Below are positions 43,108-51,840 of a stretch of 57,233 nt of DNA, piece after piece. The stretch comes from Mariniblastus sp. (GTDB lineage: Bacteria; Planctomycetota; Planctomycetia; Pirellulales; Pirellulaceae), in contig JAQXDZ010000052.1 of assembly GCA_029251085.1 (NCBI GenBank), positions 1 to 57,233 of the forward strand, read 5' to 3'. The notes below the pieces were generated by a model, which was given only the letters and a program-made list of their open reading frames with translations, made no database searches and was not told where the DNA came from. The position numbers were made by a program, and so were the translations under genes. The stretch's first letter is position 1. Every line of letters starts with the position of its first letter.

Positions 43108-44973
43108 ATGCCGAAATTTCTCAACTACTTGCCCTTTTTCGTGGCTGTTTTATTGATTGCGAATCTGTCGGCCAATCAATCAACGGCCGCGATTCAAGTC
43201 TCCGTCGTTAATCAAAAAGTTGTCACAGGAACCGTGGCTCGCATCCGTCCCGGGGCCATTAAAATCAAGCAAGCCGACGGAGATGTCGGTGTTTACAAAA
43301 TTCAGGATAAAGACGAGCGGGCGATTTCTATCGGGGGGACACCCGTTCGGCTGGCCGCACAGATTGCGGTAACCGGAGAACTGCCAGTGAAGTTGGCTGA
43401 ACGTGGGATGCTCGTTCAGTTCACAGGGCGAACGAGTGTTTATGGCAAGTCGGAAGGCGAGATTTCTTCAATCGACGTTTTGTCGGGAGAGGGGAAGCCT
43501 GAGCTAAAGGTTGAGTTTCTGGAGCGCCCCGAAGGACGCGACGCAGGAAAAGTCGAAGTCGTTGGTCGGGTCGTCAGTATCTCGGGGAACCGACTGCAAC
43601 TGCAGGTGCCCAAATCAAAATGGGCAAAAAAGGAGCGGATTTCATTTACCGTATCCGATGACTGTGTGTTGAAAATTGCGGACGACCATTTAAATCGAGT
43701 CCAACCCAACGACATCGTCGTCCAGGCGAACATTCTTGAGTTCTCCAATGGTGACTCGGCAGTGAATCGGATTGATATTCAAATGGTTCCTGAACGAGAA
43801 CAGATCACGACCTCTAATCACGAGCGACTCGAACAAGAATTCAGCTTGTATTCAGACGAGCCGGGGGAACCTCGGGAGATGCGATCAAAGCACTTTGTGT
43901 TGTACACCGACGTTTCAGATCGCAGTGCAAATATTTTGTTGTCTAAATTAGAGACCATGTATGCATTGGTGAGTGGTTATTTCTCCGCGCGTCCAAATTC
44001 TGTCATTGAATGTTATGTGGTTAGCGATTTAGGAAAATGGCCCTCTGGTCAACTTGATCCGCGCGGTGTCGCCAAGATTGCCGAACCTGCTGGAGTAACC
44101 CTTTCGACTTCAGGACCGGGTGGCGTCAAGGCAGTAGTTTATTCGTGTGACAAACATTCAGTTGTTCAACACGAAGCGATCCATGCATTTTGTTCGCTTA
44201 CCTTTGGAAAGACCGGGCCAGTTTGGTACTCAGAGGGGATGGCGGAAATGGGGCAGTACTGGATCCCCGGTGAAACTGCCGTCAACATCGATCCGGTAGT
44301 AATTGACTACCTAGTTAATTCGCCACAAAAAAGTCTTGCCAGTATCGTCGCCGCTGGGCAGATCACGGGAGACTCCTGGCAGGCTTACGCGTGGCGCTGG
44401 GCGTTGTGTTACATGCTGGCTAGTAATCCGAATTATGACCGCCGGTTTAAAAAACTTGGGATGAACCTGATGTCGGGTGGGAATGATTCATTTGAATCAG
44501 CTTTCGGCAAAGTCAAAGATCAGATCTCTTTTGAGTATGATTTTTTTGTGAAACACCTCGGCAATGGTTATCGTTCGGATTTATGTGCCTGGGATTGGAA
44601 TGTTAAATGTTCCAATCTTTCAAGCAGTGGGCGAATCTCTCACAAAACGAAGGCACTGCGAGGATGGCAGGCGACTAAATTACTTGTCCGACCTGACGTT
44701 TCCTACGATTACGTGGCTCAAGGTAAGTGGCGAGTTGATGTCGGGGACGAAGTGACTGCCGATGGCCGACCCAATGGTACGGGGCGGCTAATGGGAATGG
44801 TCTTTTCAAAAGATTATCGCGAAGGTCAGCCGTTTGAGTTAGGCGAGCGAGGACAGTTTATGGGCCAAGTTGAAGGTCAGTTGTACGTGCGGTGCCGCGA
44901 TGACTGGAAAGAACTGTCTGACAATGACGGTGAGTTGACGTTACACATTCGACGCACCCCCAAAACCAAATGA
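43108..44973 (+). CDS. Secreted DUF1570-type metallopeptidase-like protein
   Basis: A 621-residue exported protein. The N-terminus is a signal peptide (MPKFLNYLPFFVAVLLIANL). The region to about residue 240 consists of beta-rich segments with repeated 'GRVVSISGNRLQLQVPKS'-like patterns. The C-terminal peptidase-like domain has the zinc-site pattern HEAIHAF (355-361), then VWYSEGMAEMGQYW, which supplies a downstream Glu as in DUF1570/gluzincin-like proteins. No substrate is known. The end lies next to a structured convergent gap with mscL. A typical planctomycete secreted protein. Confidence 0.85.
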   Translation: MPKFLNYLPFFVAVLLIANLSANQSTAAIQVSVVNQKVVTGTVARIRPGAIKIKQADGDVGVYKIQDKDERAISIGGTPVRLAAQIAVTGELPVKLAERGMLVQFTGRTSVYGKSEGEISSIDVLSGEGKPELKVEFLERPEGRDAGKVEVVGRVVSISGNRLQLQVPKSKWAKKERISFTVSDDCVLKIADDHLNRVQPNDIVVQANILEFSNGDSAVNRIDIQMVPEREQITTSNHERLEQEFSLYSDEPGEPREMRSKHFVLYTDVSDRSANILLSKLETMYALVSGYFSARPNSVIECYVVSDLGKWPSGQLDPRGVAKIAEPAGVTLSTSGPGGVKAVVYSCDKHSVVQHEAIHAFCSLTFGKTGPVWYSEGMAEMGQYWIPGETAVNIDPVVIDYLVNSPQKSLASIVAAGQITGDSWQAYAWRWALCYMLASNPNYDRRFKKLGMNLMSGGNDSFESAFGKVKDQISFEYDFFVKHLGNGYRSDLCAWDWNVKCSNLSSSGRISHKTKALRGWQATKLLVRPDVSYDYVAQGKWRVDVGDEVTADGRPNGTGRLMGMVFSKDYREGQPFELGERGQFMGQVEGQLYVRCRDDWKELSDNDGELTLHIRRTPKTK

Positions 44974-44983
44974 GCGATTGAAA

Positions 44984-45047
44984 ATTCGGCTCGCAGTGAA
45001 ATCTGAGTACTGCCTGTTCTTATTACGAACAGTTTGCAAAGCCGAAT
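44984..45047. other. Second inverted-repeat cluster with three-way-junction fold
   Basis: An 8-bp perfect outer stem (ATTCGGCT 44984-44991 / AGCCGAAT 45040-45047), extendable by three pairs past one mismatch, encloses two adjacent hairpins. These are GCAGT/ACTGC (44993-45013) and CTGTTC/GAACAG (45014-45032), followed by a 7-base linker. It fills the convergent gap between the DUF1570 gene and mscL. Confidence 0.6.
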
Positions 45048-45072
45048 CTTCTAAAACGGGAAAGCAGTTGGG

Positions 45073-45456
45073 TTAGCTTTTAGATTGCAAGGCGTCACGA
45101 ATTTCAGTTAATAATACGATGTCGGCAGCAGGAGCTGCCTCCGCTTCCGCTTTTTTCATCCATCGAGAAGCGACCTTCAGGGCGATGAAAATAACGAACG
45201 CGAGAATAATAAAGTCGAGTGTGTTTTGCAGGAAGCTGCCCCACATGACTTTCGACGCGGTTTTGCCAGTTCCAATGGTGGTGTAAAGCGCTGACATGTC
45301 CGGTACTTTGAAGATGCTCGCGATCAACGGCGTAATGATATTGCTGAGGAAAGACTTCACGATGGCCGCGACCGCTCCTCCCATCACAATGCCTACTGCC
45401 ATGTCGATTAAGTTGCCTTTGAACGCAAAATCCTGAAAATCTTTGAGAAACTTCAT
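45073..45456 (-). CDS. mscL: Large-conductance mechanosensitive channel MscL
   Basis: A 127-residue inner-membrane protein that opens a wide pore under membrane tension and protects against osmotic downshock. The N-terminal LKDFQDFAFKGNLIDMAVGI and VMGGAVAAIVKSFLSNIITP form TM1. The second membrane helix is NTLDFIILAFVIFIALKVAS, and a short cytoplasmic helical tail follows. Length and order fit the family. It starts with ATG at 45456, divergent from ubiD, with the convergent DUF1570 gene on its other side. Confidence 0.96.
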   Translation of the reverse strand: MKFLKDFQDFAFKGNLIDMAVGIVMGGAVAAIVKSFLSNIITPLIASIFKVPDMSALYTTIGTGKTASKVMWGSFLQNTLDFIILAFVIFIALKVASRWMKKAEAEAAPAADIVLLTEIRDALQSKS

Positions 45457-45713
45457 TCGCTAACCTTTCGAAATAGAATTGAATTGGCGGTTTCGCGGTA
45501 ATAATGAAGAGGTATTGCGATAGCCGACTTTACCACTGCTCCGCCTTAGAAGACTCGCTATCATAAGACGGTTCTCCAACTGAAAGCAACGGATAAGATT
45601 GCGAGCCTCCCATCAGATGGGGGGATTGGTGAGTGTTTTTTGCGACTATGTTCGGATGACTGGGGCGATAGGGGCTGCGGAATTTAAACAAGCAAACGAG
45701 ATATAGATTAATT

Positions 45714-47552
45714 ATGGGATACCGAAATTTAACCGACTGCGTCAATGACTTAGAGCAGTCAGGGAATCTGATTCGGGTCAGTGAAGAGGTTGACGCAAAT
45801 CTTGAGGCTGCGGAAATTCATCGACGAGTTTATCAGTCTGGCGGTCCTGCGATTTTGTTTGACAACGTTAAGGGGTGCGAGTTCCCGATGGTTTCCAACT
45901 TGTTTGGGACGCTGGAGCGTGCGAAGTATATATTTCGAGATGCATTTGAGAATGTTCAGCGGGCCATCCAGCTAAAGGTTGATCCGGGAGAGGCCTTGCG
46001 GCAGCCGCTGAAATATTGGCGGGCACCTTTTGTTGCGTTGCAAATGCGACCGAAGGCTGTCAGAACCGGCCCCGTGATGAAGTGCCAGACCAGTTTGTCT
46101 TCATTGCCGCAATTAAAGTCCTGGCCTGATGATGGCGGGGCGTTCGTTACCTTGCCTCAAGTTTACAGCGAAGATGTTCGGTCGCCCGGGTTGATGAAAT
46201 CAAATTTGGGAATGTACCGCGTGCAAATTTCCGGTAATCAATTTGCAGCCGATCGAGAGGTTGGGATGCATTATCAGATTCATCGGGGGATCGGAGTACA
46301 GCACAAAGCAGCGATGGACGCTGGCAAGCCCTTTCATGTAAATGTTTTTGTCGGTGGGAATCCAGCGATGACGGTCGCTGCGGTGATGCCGCTTCCCGAG
46401 GGGATGTCTGAATTGACTTTTGCCGGGGCGTTGGCTGGACATCGCATTCAGATGGTCAAGCAAACCAATGCAGCTGCGATTTATGCCCAGGCTGATTTCT
46501 GTATCTCTGGAACGATTGACCCACAGCGGCAATTGCCTGAAGGTCCGTTCGGGGACCATCTTGGCTACTACAGTCTGACGCATGATTTTCCCGTGTTAAA
46601 CGTGAAATCGGTTTATCATCGCAAAGGCGCGATCTGGCCGTTTACAGTAGTCGGTCGCCCCCCTCAAGAAGATACTGTGTTTGGAGAACTAATCCACGAA
46701 TTGACCGGACCCGTTATCCCCACGGTGCTCCCGGGGATTAAGGCTGTCAATGCGGTCGATGCGTCAGGTGTGCATCCGTTATTGTTGGCGATCGGCAGTG
46801 AGCGTTACGTTCCTTACCGCCCGACGGATCGCCCACAGGAGTTGTTGACCCAGGCGAACGCCATTCTTGGGCAAGGCCAAATGTCATTGGCAAAATATCT
46901 TTGGATCATTGACGAAGCTTGCGATCCTGAACTCGATATTGATGATATAGAAACTTTCTTTTTGCGAATGCTGGAGCGGGTCGATTGGAAACGGGATCTG
47001 CACTTTCAAACGAAGACAACCATCGACACGCTAGATTATTCGGGCTCTGGTTTGAATCAGGGTTCCAAAGTAGTCATTGCGGCAGTTGGCCCTCGGGTCC
47101 GCGAGCTACCGAAAGAGATCCCAAGCAGTCTGAGCTTGCCTGATGGTTTTAGGAATCCACAGGTTTGTATCCCCGGTGTGCTCGCGATTTCTGCTCCGAA
47201 GAGTTCGAGTGGCGACCGAGACGATATGATTCGTCGCTCATTTTGCGACGCCTTCTCTGCCGATTCTCCAATCAGCCGATTCCCATTAGTGCTTTTGGTG
47301 GATGACAGTGAATTTACCGCTAGGTCTCTCAATAACTTTCTCTGGACGGTTTTTACCCGTAGTAACCCTGCGGTTGATATTGATGGAATTGATGCGTCCA
47401 TTCAAGACAAGCACTGGGGTTGCGGCGGCAGCCTCGTAATTGACGCGAGAGTTAAATCACATCACGCACCTCCTCTGATTGAAAATCCTGAGATTAGTAA
47501 ACGAGTCGACGCGATGGCTACGAGGGGCGGACCGCTGGCAAAATACCTCTAA
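45714..47552 (+). CDS. UbiD family decarboxylase
   Basis: A 612-residue prenylated-FMN-dependent (de)carboxylase of the UbiD family. Diagnostic stretches are QLKSWPDDGGAFVTLPQVYS, REVGMHYQIHRGIGVQHK and RQLPEGPFGDHLGYYSLTHD, in the order seen in UbiD, with WPFTVVGRPPQEDTVFGELI after them. The length is close to the roughly 600-residue UbiD proteins annotated for menaquinone (futalosine-type) biosynthesis, so a quinone role is likely, but no mqn or ubiX gene is beside it. It starts with an ATG at 45714. LOG-family gene follows on the same strand after about 200 bases. Confidence 0.92.
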   Translation: MGYRNLTDCVNDLEQSGNLIRVSEEVDANLEAAEIHRRVYQSGGPAILFDNVKGCEFPMVSNLFGTLERAKYIFRDAFENVQRAIQLKVDPGEALRQPLKYWRAPFVALQMRPKAVRTGPVMKCQTSLSSLPQLKSWPDDGGAFVTLPQVYSEDVRSPGLMKSNLGMYRVQISGNQFAADREVGMHYQIHRGIGVQHKAAMDAGKPFHVNVFVGGNPAMTVAAVMPLPEGMSELTFAGALAGHRIQMVKQTNAAAIYAQADFCISGTIDPQRQLPEGPFGDHLGYYSLTHDFPVLNVKSVYHRKGAIWPFTVVGRPPQEDTVFGELIHELTGPVIPTVLPGIKAVNAVDASGVHPLLLAIGSERYVPYRPTDRPQELLTQANAILGQGQMSLAKYLWIIDEACDPELDIDDIETFFLRMLERVDWKRDLHFQTKTTIDTLDYSGSGLNQGSKVVIAAVGPRVRELPKEIPSSLSLPDGFRNPQVCIPGVLAISAPKSSSGDRDDMIRRSFCDAFSADSPISRFPLVLLVDDSEFTARSLNNFLWTVFTRSNPAVDIDGIDASIQDKHWGCGGSLVIDARVKSHHAPPLIENPEISKRVDAMATRGGPLAKYL

Positions 47553-47744
47553 AAATTTCTTTCACAAAGAGATTTAGGTGTGTTTATTTTGGGGACTTGA
47601 GCCGGCAGAATTGGGAGAGATTGCCCTGAAAGACGTAGTCCGTTGCCAGAATGTGGAGAAAGCCCGTTCGCACTGGCATTGCCAGAGACATGGGGAATAC
47701 ACACAATGCAGAGACGTTTTTAATGTGGTCAAATTCAGGATTCC

Positions 47745-47750
47745 GGAAGG
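47745..47750 (+). promoter_or_regulatory. Shine-Dalgarno site before a GTG start
   Basis: GGAAGG with a 6-base spacer supports the GTG start of the LOG family gene at 47757. Confidence 0.65.
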
Positions 47751-47756
47751 AACAAC

Positions 47757-48605
47757 GTGAGCGATAAAGAAGCAAGTGATAAGCGAATTCAGGAAATCAT
47801 GGATCATCCAAGTTATCGTCTGGCCTACATGGACCAAGACTTTATACGCGGAGAGGATTTACGGCCGCTGCGATTAGAAATGGAGCTTCTTAAGCCAGAG
47901 ATGTGCCTCGATAGTCTAGGCATTAAATCGACGGTTGTTGTTTTTGGCGGGACCCAAGTTGCCCCTCGTGAAGAGGGTGAGGCGATGATGGCTGAGGCAA
48001 AAGCGGCGATCGAAAAGTCGCCAGATGATCCCAACGCAAAACGAATGATGATCCGAGCCGAACGTGTACTTTATAAATCGAAGTATTACGAGGAGTGTCG
48101 TGAGTTCGCAAAATTAGTAACAAACCATAATAAGCAATTTCACGATGGTGAGTTTATTATCAAAACAGGTGGCGGCCCCGGAATTATGGAAGCGGCTAAC
48201 CGAGGTGCGTTTGAAGCCGGCGGGCAGTCGATGGCTTTAAACATCACGCTTCCCTTCGAACAAACTCCAAACTCGTACATTACGCCGGGAATGTGTTTTC
48301 AATTTAATTACTTTGCTATTCGAAAAATGCACTTCCTCTTAAGAGCCAAGGCATTGGTTTGTTTCCCAGGTGGATTTGGCACGCTCGATGAGTTGTTTAC
48401 CACCTTGACCTTGCGGCAGACCGGGCGAATGCAAGATATTCCAATCATTCTCTACAGCAAAGAGTACTGGGACGGGATTATTGATTTCCAATTTCTAGCT
48501 GACGAAGGAGTAATTGAAGATAGTCATCTGGACCTTTTTCAGTACACCAATAGCCCGCAAGAAACGTGGGATGTAATCAAGGAATTCCATGGATTCGAGG
48601 AATGA
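47757..48605 (+). CDS. LOG-family (TIGR00730-type) protein
   Basis: A 282-residue Rossmann-fold protein. The nucleotide-binding motif is GGGPGIMEAANRGA, and the characteristic PGGFGTLDE lies at 204-212. LOG-type enzymes are phosphoribohydrolases on nucleoside 5'-monophosphates; older annotation calls them 'lysine decarboxylase'. The N-terminal 70 residues are an extra helical tail (DKRIQEIMDHPSYRLAYMDQ). The start codon is GTG, backed by the GGAAGG site. No cytokinin genes are present, so purine salvage or damage control is more likely; that is inference. Confidence 0.9.
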   Translation: MSDKEASDKRIQEIMDHPSYRLAYMDQDFIRGEDLRPLRLEMELLKPEMCLDSLGIKSTVVVFGGTQVAPREEGEAMMAEAKAAIEKSPDDPNAKRMMIRAERVLYKSKYYEECREFAKLVTNHNKQFHDGEFIIKTGGGPGIMEAANRGAFEAGGQSMALNITLPFEQTPNSYITPGMCFQFNYFAIRKMHFLLRAKALVCFPGGFGTLDELFTTLTLRQTGRMQDIPIILYSKEYWDGIIDFQFLADEGVIEDSHLDLFQYTNSPQETWDVIKEFHGFEE

Positions 48606-48755
48606 TGCCTGGTGTTCGTAATTGATTCAGGCGATACATGGTGGTTGCAATTGTTAAAAACGCTGCCGTTTGTGCGACAAAATTTAATGCAGTAAAAAAA
48701 CATAACGTAACCTTGAGAATCTGTGAGGCTATTTTCTCCCTGTCTTGAGGTCGTG

Positions 48756-49256
48756 ATGAATTGCTTGTCGTGTGATGGTGCGTTGGAAGAAGTTTATGGA
48801 CAATCGCACCACTGGTGTCGCAGTTGCGATCTTTATAAATTTCCGGCGGCGCTAGGCGAAGGGCAGGTTCCAATCACTCCGGGTGGAGAAATTACCAGTT
48901 TTCAATGCCCCAAGTGCGAGGTTTCTTTGGAAGTTGGCTCCATTACAGATTCGGTTCAGGTCTGTTTTTGTAATAACTGCCGAGGTTTCGTAACCTCGTC
49001 ACAATCTCTTGGGCAAGTAATTTCGCAAATGCGATCTGCTTATCAAGGGCCAGACGACCGCCCGCAACCGCTTGATCCCCGAGAGTTGGAAATCTACGAC
49101 GCTTGTCCTGCTTGCCGGGAGATGATGGATTCACACCCCTACTATGGTCCTGGGAACCTTGTTTTAAACACCTGTAATCGGTGTCAGTTAGCTTGGCTTG
49201 ACTATGGTGAACTCGCGAAAATTATCCGAGCTCCTGGGCCGAGAGGCGTTCTTTGA
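48756..49256 (+). CDS. Zinc-ribbon protein (zf-TFIIB-like)
   Basis: A 166-residue protein with six CxxC pairs: CLSC and CRSC in the first ribbon, CPKC and CNNC in the second, CPAC and CNRC in the third. The ending GNLVLNTCNRCQLAWLDYGE is characteristic of zf-TFIIB-type small proteins, which usually have a single such ribbon. The ATG at 48756 is preferred because a TTGAGG site precedes it and the ribbon begins two residues in; a GTG eleven codons upstream is open. Soluble. Function unknown; convergent with another zinc-ribbon gene. Confidence 0.82.
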   Translation: MNCLSCDGALEEVYGQSHHWCRSCDLYKFPAALGEGQVPITPGGEITSFQCPKCEVSLEVGSITDSVQVCFCNNCRGFVTSSQSLGQVISQMRSAYQGPDDRPQPLDPRELEIYDACPACREMMDSHPYYGPGNLVLNTCNRCQLAWLDYGELAKIIRAPGPRGVL

Positions 49257-49359
49257 TTTCAGAGTGCCCTTGTTGGTCGCCATTAATTCCACTTCCAATC
49301 GAAGGGGAATTACTGAAGAGATTGTGAGCAGCCAAAGCCCAGAGGGTTTGAATCTCTGC
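49257..49359. other. Convergent gap with two hairpins
   Basis: AATTCC/GGAATT with an inner CTTC/GAAG (about 49285-49312) forms one hairpin. AGAGATT (49317-49323) with AATCTCT (49351-49357) encloses a CAAA-CCC/GGGTTTG stem. These probably terminate both flanking genes. Confidence 0.5.
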
Positions 49360-50418
49360 TCATTCTGGATTGGCGACTGGAGCTTTGGTAAATAATCGCA
49401 GCATCGTAAAACCGAAAATTGCAAACGGAAACGCTACTCCGAAAAGCAATCCATTGGTAAAGGAATCGCTTCGGTCTCCTTCGGCCGCTTGTAATTCAAC
49501 TACATTCGCGAGTTTTTCCTCTGCCGTTGCAAAGGGGATATTGAAACCTTCGAGCCGTTGATACTCGCCATTTGAAAAAGCGATCTGTGTGAAAATGAGA
49601 GTAACCATCAGTAATAAGATCGTGAGCGCGCAAATTCCAGTCAGTCCGTCGATTCTTTTAATCAACGGCCGCTGAATTAGAAGTTGAACAAACGTGTTTA
49701 GGAATTGTCCGATACCAAAAATGACTAACGCTAATGCTGCCAGCCAGAGCGTCCAGCCGAGCAGTAGAAACACTGCATTAAAAATCGTGGTGACTTCGGC
49801 TTCTCCGAAACTGACGTTAAATAAATTCTGGAGTGAATTTGAAAGTCCGCTAATTAAAGGCCAGTCAATCAGGGCAAACTTTGATGCTGCGATTAGTGTT
49901 CCAAACCAAATCGCGAGTGTGGCTGAAAGCAGGCCTGCAATCACACCGATTTGGGATGGTGTCTCGGGCGCAGAATCTGGAGAGGTTGCTGTCGTCGTGG
50001 CGGCGGGTGATGTTTCTTGCGGTCGAGGTATTTTCAGTGGGGCGGAGTCACCGGCACCGGCCAAAATGTCATCCAAGTCGCCGTAAGTGTCTTTGAAGAG
50101 CGGTTTTTCGGTTCCAGGAGCAGACACCGAAACCGTAATTGGAATCTCAACCGCCCTGCCCCGTCGTTTTTTTCTTTTTGTCTTTTTCTCACTTGCGAGA
50201 GAGCGTTCAGGCGCGACGGTTGGTAATCCCAGATCGGCATTTGGGACAGCATCGCTAGATTCGTTTGAGACCGCCGCTGGTGCTTCTGATGCAGAGGATT
50301 TTTTTGCTCCCAGTCGAACTAGTTTGCCACAACTACATCGCGCCTTTTTACCCGCTAATTCGGGTTTTAGGTTGCGAAATACTTTGCCGCAATCAGGACA
50401 GGATACGGTAAGCTTCAA
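49360..50418 (-). CDS. Zinc-ribbon multi-pass membrane protein
   Basis: A 352-residue protein. A zinc-ribbon-like N-terminus (CPDC at residues 7-10 and CSCGK at about 28-32) is followed by a disordered Ser/Ala/Pro-rich linker containing a basic cluster (KKTKRKKRRGR). Four membrane segments lie in the second half (for example AGLLSATLAIWFGTLIAA and NAVFLLLGWTLWLAALALVI). The start codon is TTG at 50418, supported by GGAG six bases upstream; an in-frame stop lies just before it and no later ATG precedes the ribbon. The architecture (cytosolic ribbon, linker, membrane part) is common in planctomycetes, with no known function. Confidence 0.82.
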   Translation of the reverse strand: MKLTVSCPDCGKVFRNLKPELAGKKARCSCGKLVRLGAKKSSASEAPAAVSNESSDAVPNADLGLPTVAPERSLASEKKTKRKKRRGRAVEIPITVSVSAPGTEKPLFKDTYGDLDDILAGAGDSAPLKIPRPQETSPAATTTATSPDSAPETPSQIGVIAGLLSATLAIWFGTLIAASKFALIDWPLISGLSNSLQNLFNVSFGEAEVTTIFNAVFLLLGWTLWLAALALVIFGIGQFLNTFVQLLIQRPLIKRIDGLTGICALTILLLMVTLIFTQIAFSNGEYQRLEGFNIPFATAEEKLANVVELQAAEGDRSDSFTNGLLFGVAFPFAIFGFTMLRLFTKAPVANPE

Positions 50419-50424
50419 ACGTAA

Positions 50425-50428
50425 CTCC
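50425..50428 (-). promoter_or_regulatory. Shine-Dalgarno site deciding a TTG start
   Basis: GGAG (minus strand) with a 6-base spacer to the TTG at 50418. An in-frame stop a few codons upstream rules out a longer form. Confidence 0.65.
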
Positions 50429-50507
50429 GATTAATGGTTGGCAAAAAATCTGCTGCTCGGGATTCATTATACGCCCGATTACCTTGAAGGCCATTGCTGG
50501 AAATCAA

Positions 50508-51722
50508 TTAGCCAACTGATTGTTGTGCCCTTTTTATTGCTTGCTCCGTCGTTGAAATTTCCCCGTCAAGCTGTGCGGAGCGGACATCTGAGAGGATCAG
50601 GCTGAACTTGGGCCCCGGCGTAATTCCAAGTTTGATTAAAGCACCTCCATCAAGCAGTGGCAGTGGGTTCAGTCTTTCAGGTTCCCAGGCAAGGCGTTCG
50701 CGGCAAAATTGAATCCCAGTGCTTGTCGTCTCAGTTTGGCAGGCGGCCATCGCGAGGGCTGACAGTGCTTGACTTTGGGTCAGCAGCGGTTGGATGACAG
50801 ACCAAGGGTGTTGATCGGCGTTCGCTAATTTTTTCCAAGTCTGGTGAATCCAGCGAACCGTTTTGATTTCATGATTAGAAAGTTTCCAACCGTCGGATAC
50901 TGAATTAAAAGTTGAATCAGCGAAAATTGGCTCCATCAGCACGGCAAGCGCGGATTCAAAATCACCTACGAGTCGGCGCAATTGCGAAAGAAGTTCATCC
51001 CAGGTTGTTTGGTTCGGAAACAGCGTGGCAGCATTTGGGATAACTTTTTCAATCAATTTAGTTTCTCGCAACAATGAAACCGCGGTCGCTCGATTCGGGT
51101 GGGAAAGCATTCGACGCATTTCGGTTCCGATTCGTTCGCCACTGACGACAGTGAGTTCTGTGGCTGCACCTTGAATTGCGTGCATCGTTTCCGGTTCGAT
51201 TGCAAAATCATAAGTCGCTGCAAATCTGACCGCGCGAAGCATCCGCAATTTGTCTTCTTGGATGCGATCTTCAGGGGCTCCGATCGCGCGGATTAACCGC
51301 TTGCCAAGATCCTCTTTACCGTTAACGTAATCGATTAGATTGCCGGTAGTCGGATCAAAAAACATGCCATTGATTGTGAAATCACGGCGCAACGCATCTT
51401 CTTTTGCATCCGTAAATTCAACGCTATCGGGGCGACGACCATCGGAATAGCCACCATCTTTTCTGAAGGTTGCGACTTCGACCTGCCCGGCGGACTTGGG
51501 GCCGAGCACGGTAATTACTCCGAAGGCGGCACCGATGGCCAACGTTCTATTTTTTCCAAAAGTTGCGCGAATCTGATCTGGTGTGGCATTGGTCGCAACG
51601 TCGTAATCTTGTGGCTCGATCCCAAGAATTTGATCGCGTACGCATCCCCCCGCCCAAAACGCTTCGAAGCCTGCATTTTGGAGTTTTTCAACGACTTCGA
51701 CTGAAAATGCCCGTGGTGTCAT
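50508..51722 (-). CDS. CCA tRNA nucleotidyltransferase / poly(A) polymerase family protein
   Basis: A 404-residue class-II nucleotidyltransferase. The head domain has AGGCVRDQILG and the metal-binding DYDVAT (Asp-x-Asp), then FRKDGGYSDGRRPDSVEF and RRDFTINGMFFDP. The neck has RKLRMLRAVRFA-like sequence (DKLRMLRAVRFAATYDFAIE). It is likely the CCA-adding enzyme, since the tRNA-Leu in this window lacks encoded CCA; poly(A) polymerase or an A-adding partner are alternatives, which sequence alone does not settle. No C-terminal HD domain motif is apparent. The ATG at 51722 starts MTPRAFSVEVVEKLQNAGFE. Confidence 0.9.
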   Translation of the reverse strand: MTPRAFSVEVVEKLQNAGFEAFWAGGCVRDQILGIEPQDYDVATNATPDQIRATFGKNRTLAIGAAFGVITVLGPKSAGQVEVATFRKDGGYSDGRRPDSVEFTDAKEDALRRDFTINGMFFDPTTGNLIDYVNGKEDLGKRLIRAIGAPEDRIQEDKLRMLRAVRFAATYDFAIEPETMHAIQGAATELTVVSGERIGTEMRRMLSHPNRATAVSLLRETKLIEKVIPNAATLFPNQTTWDELLSQLRRLVGDFESALAVLMEPIFADSTFNSVSDGWKLSNHEIKTVRWIHQTWKKLANADQHPWSVIQPLLTQSQALSALAMAACQTETTSTGIQFCRERLAWEPERLNPLPLLDGGALIKLGITPGPKFSLILSDVRSAQLDGEISTTEQAIKRAQQSVG

Positions 51723-51840
51723 CGGATAGAAAACGCGAAAGAAAGGGGTTGTTACATCAGACTGCCGGCTGGCTGCACGTAACCAGACTATTCAATATAT
51801 CGTTTTTGCCGTGAATGTTCACCAGACCCAAACGGATTGA

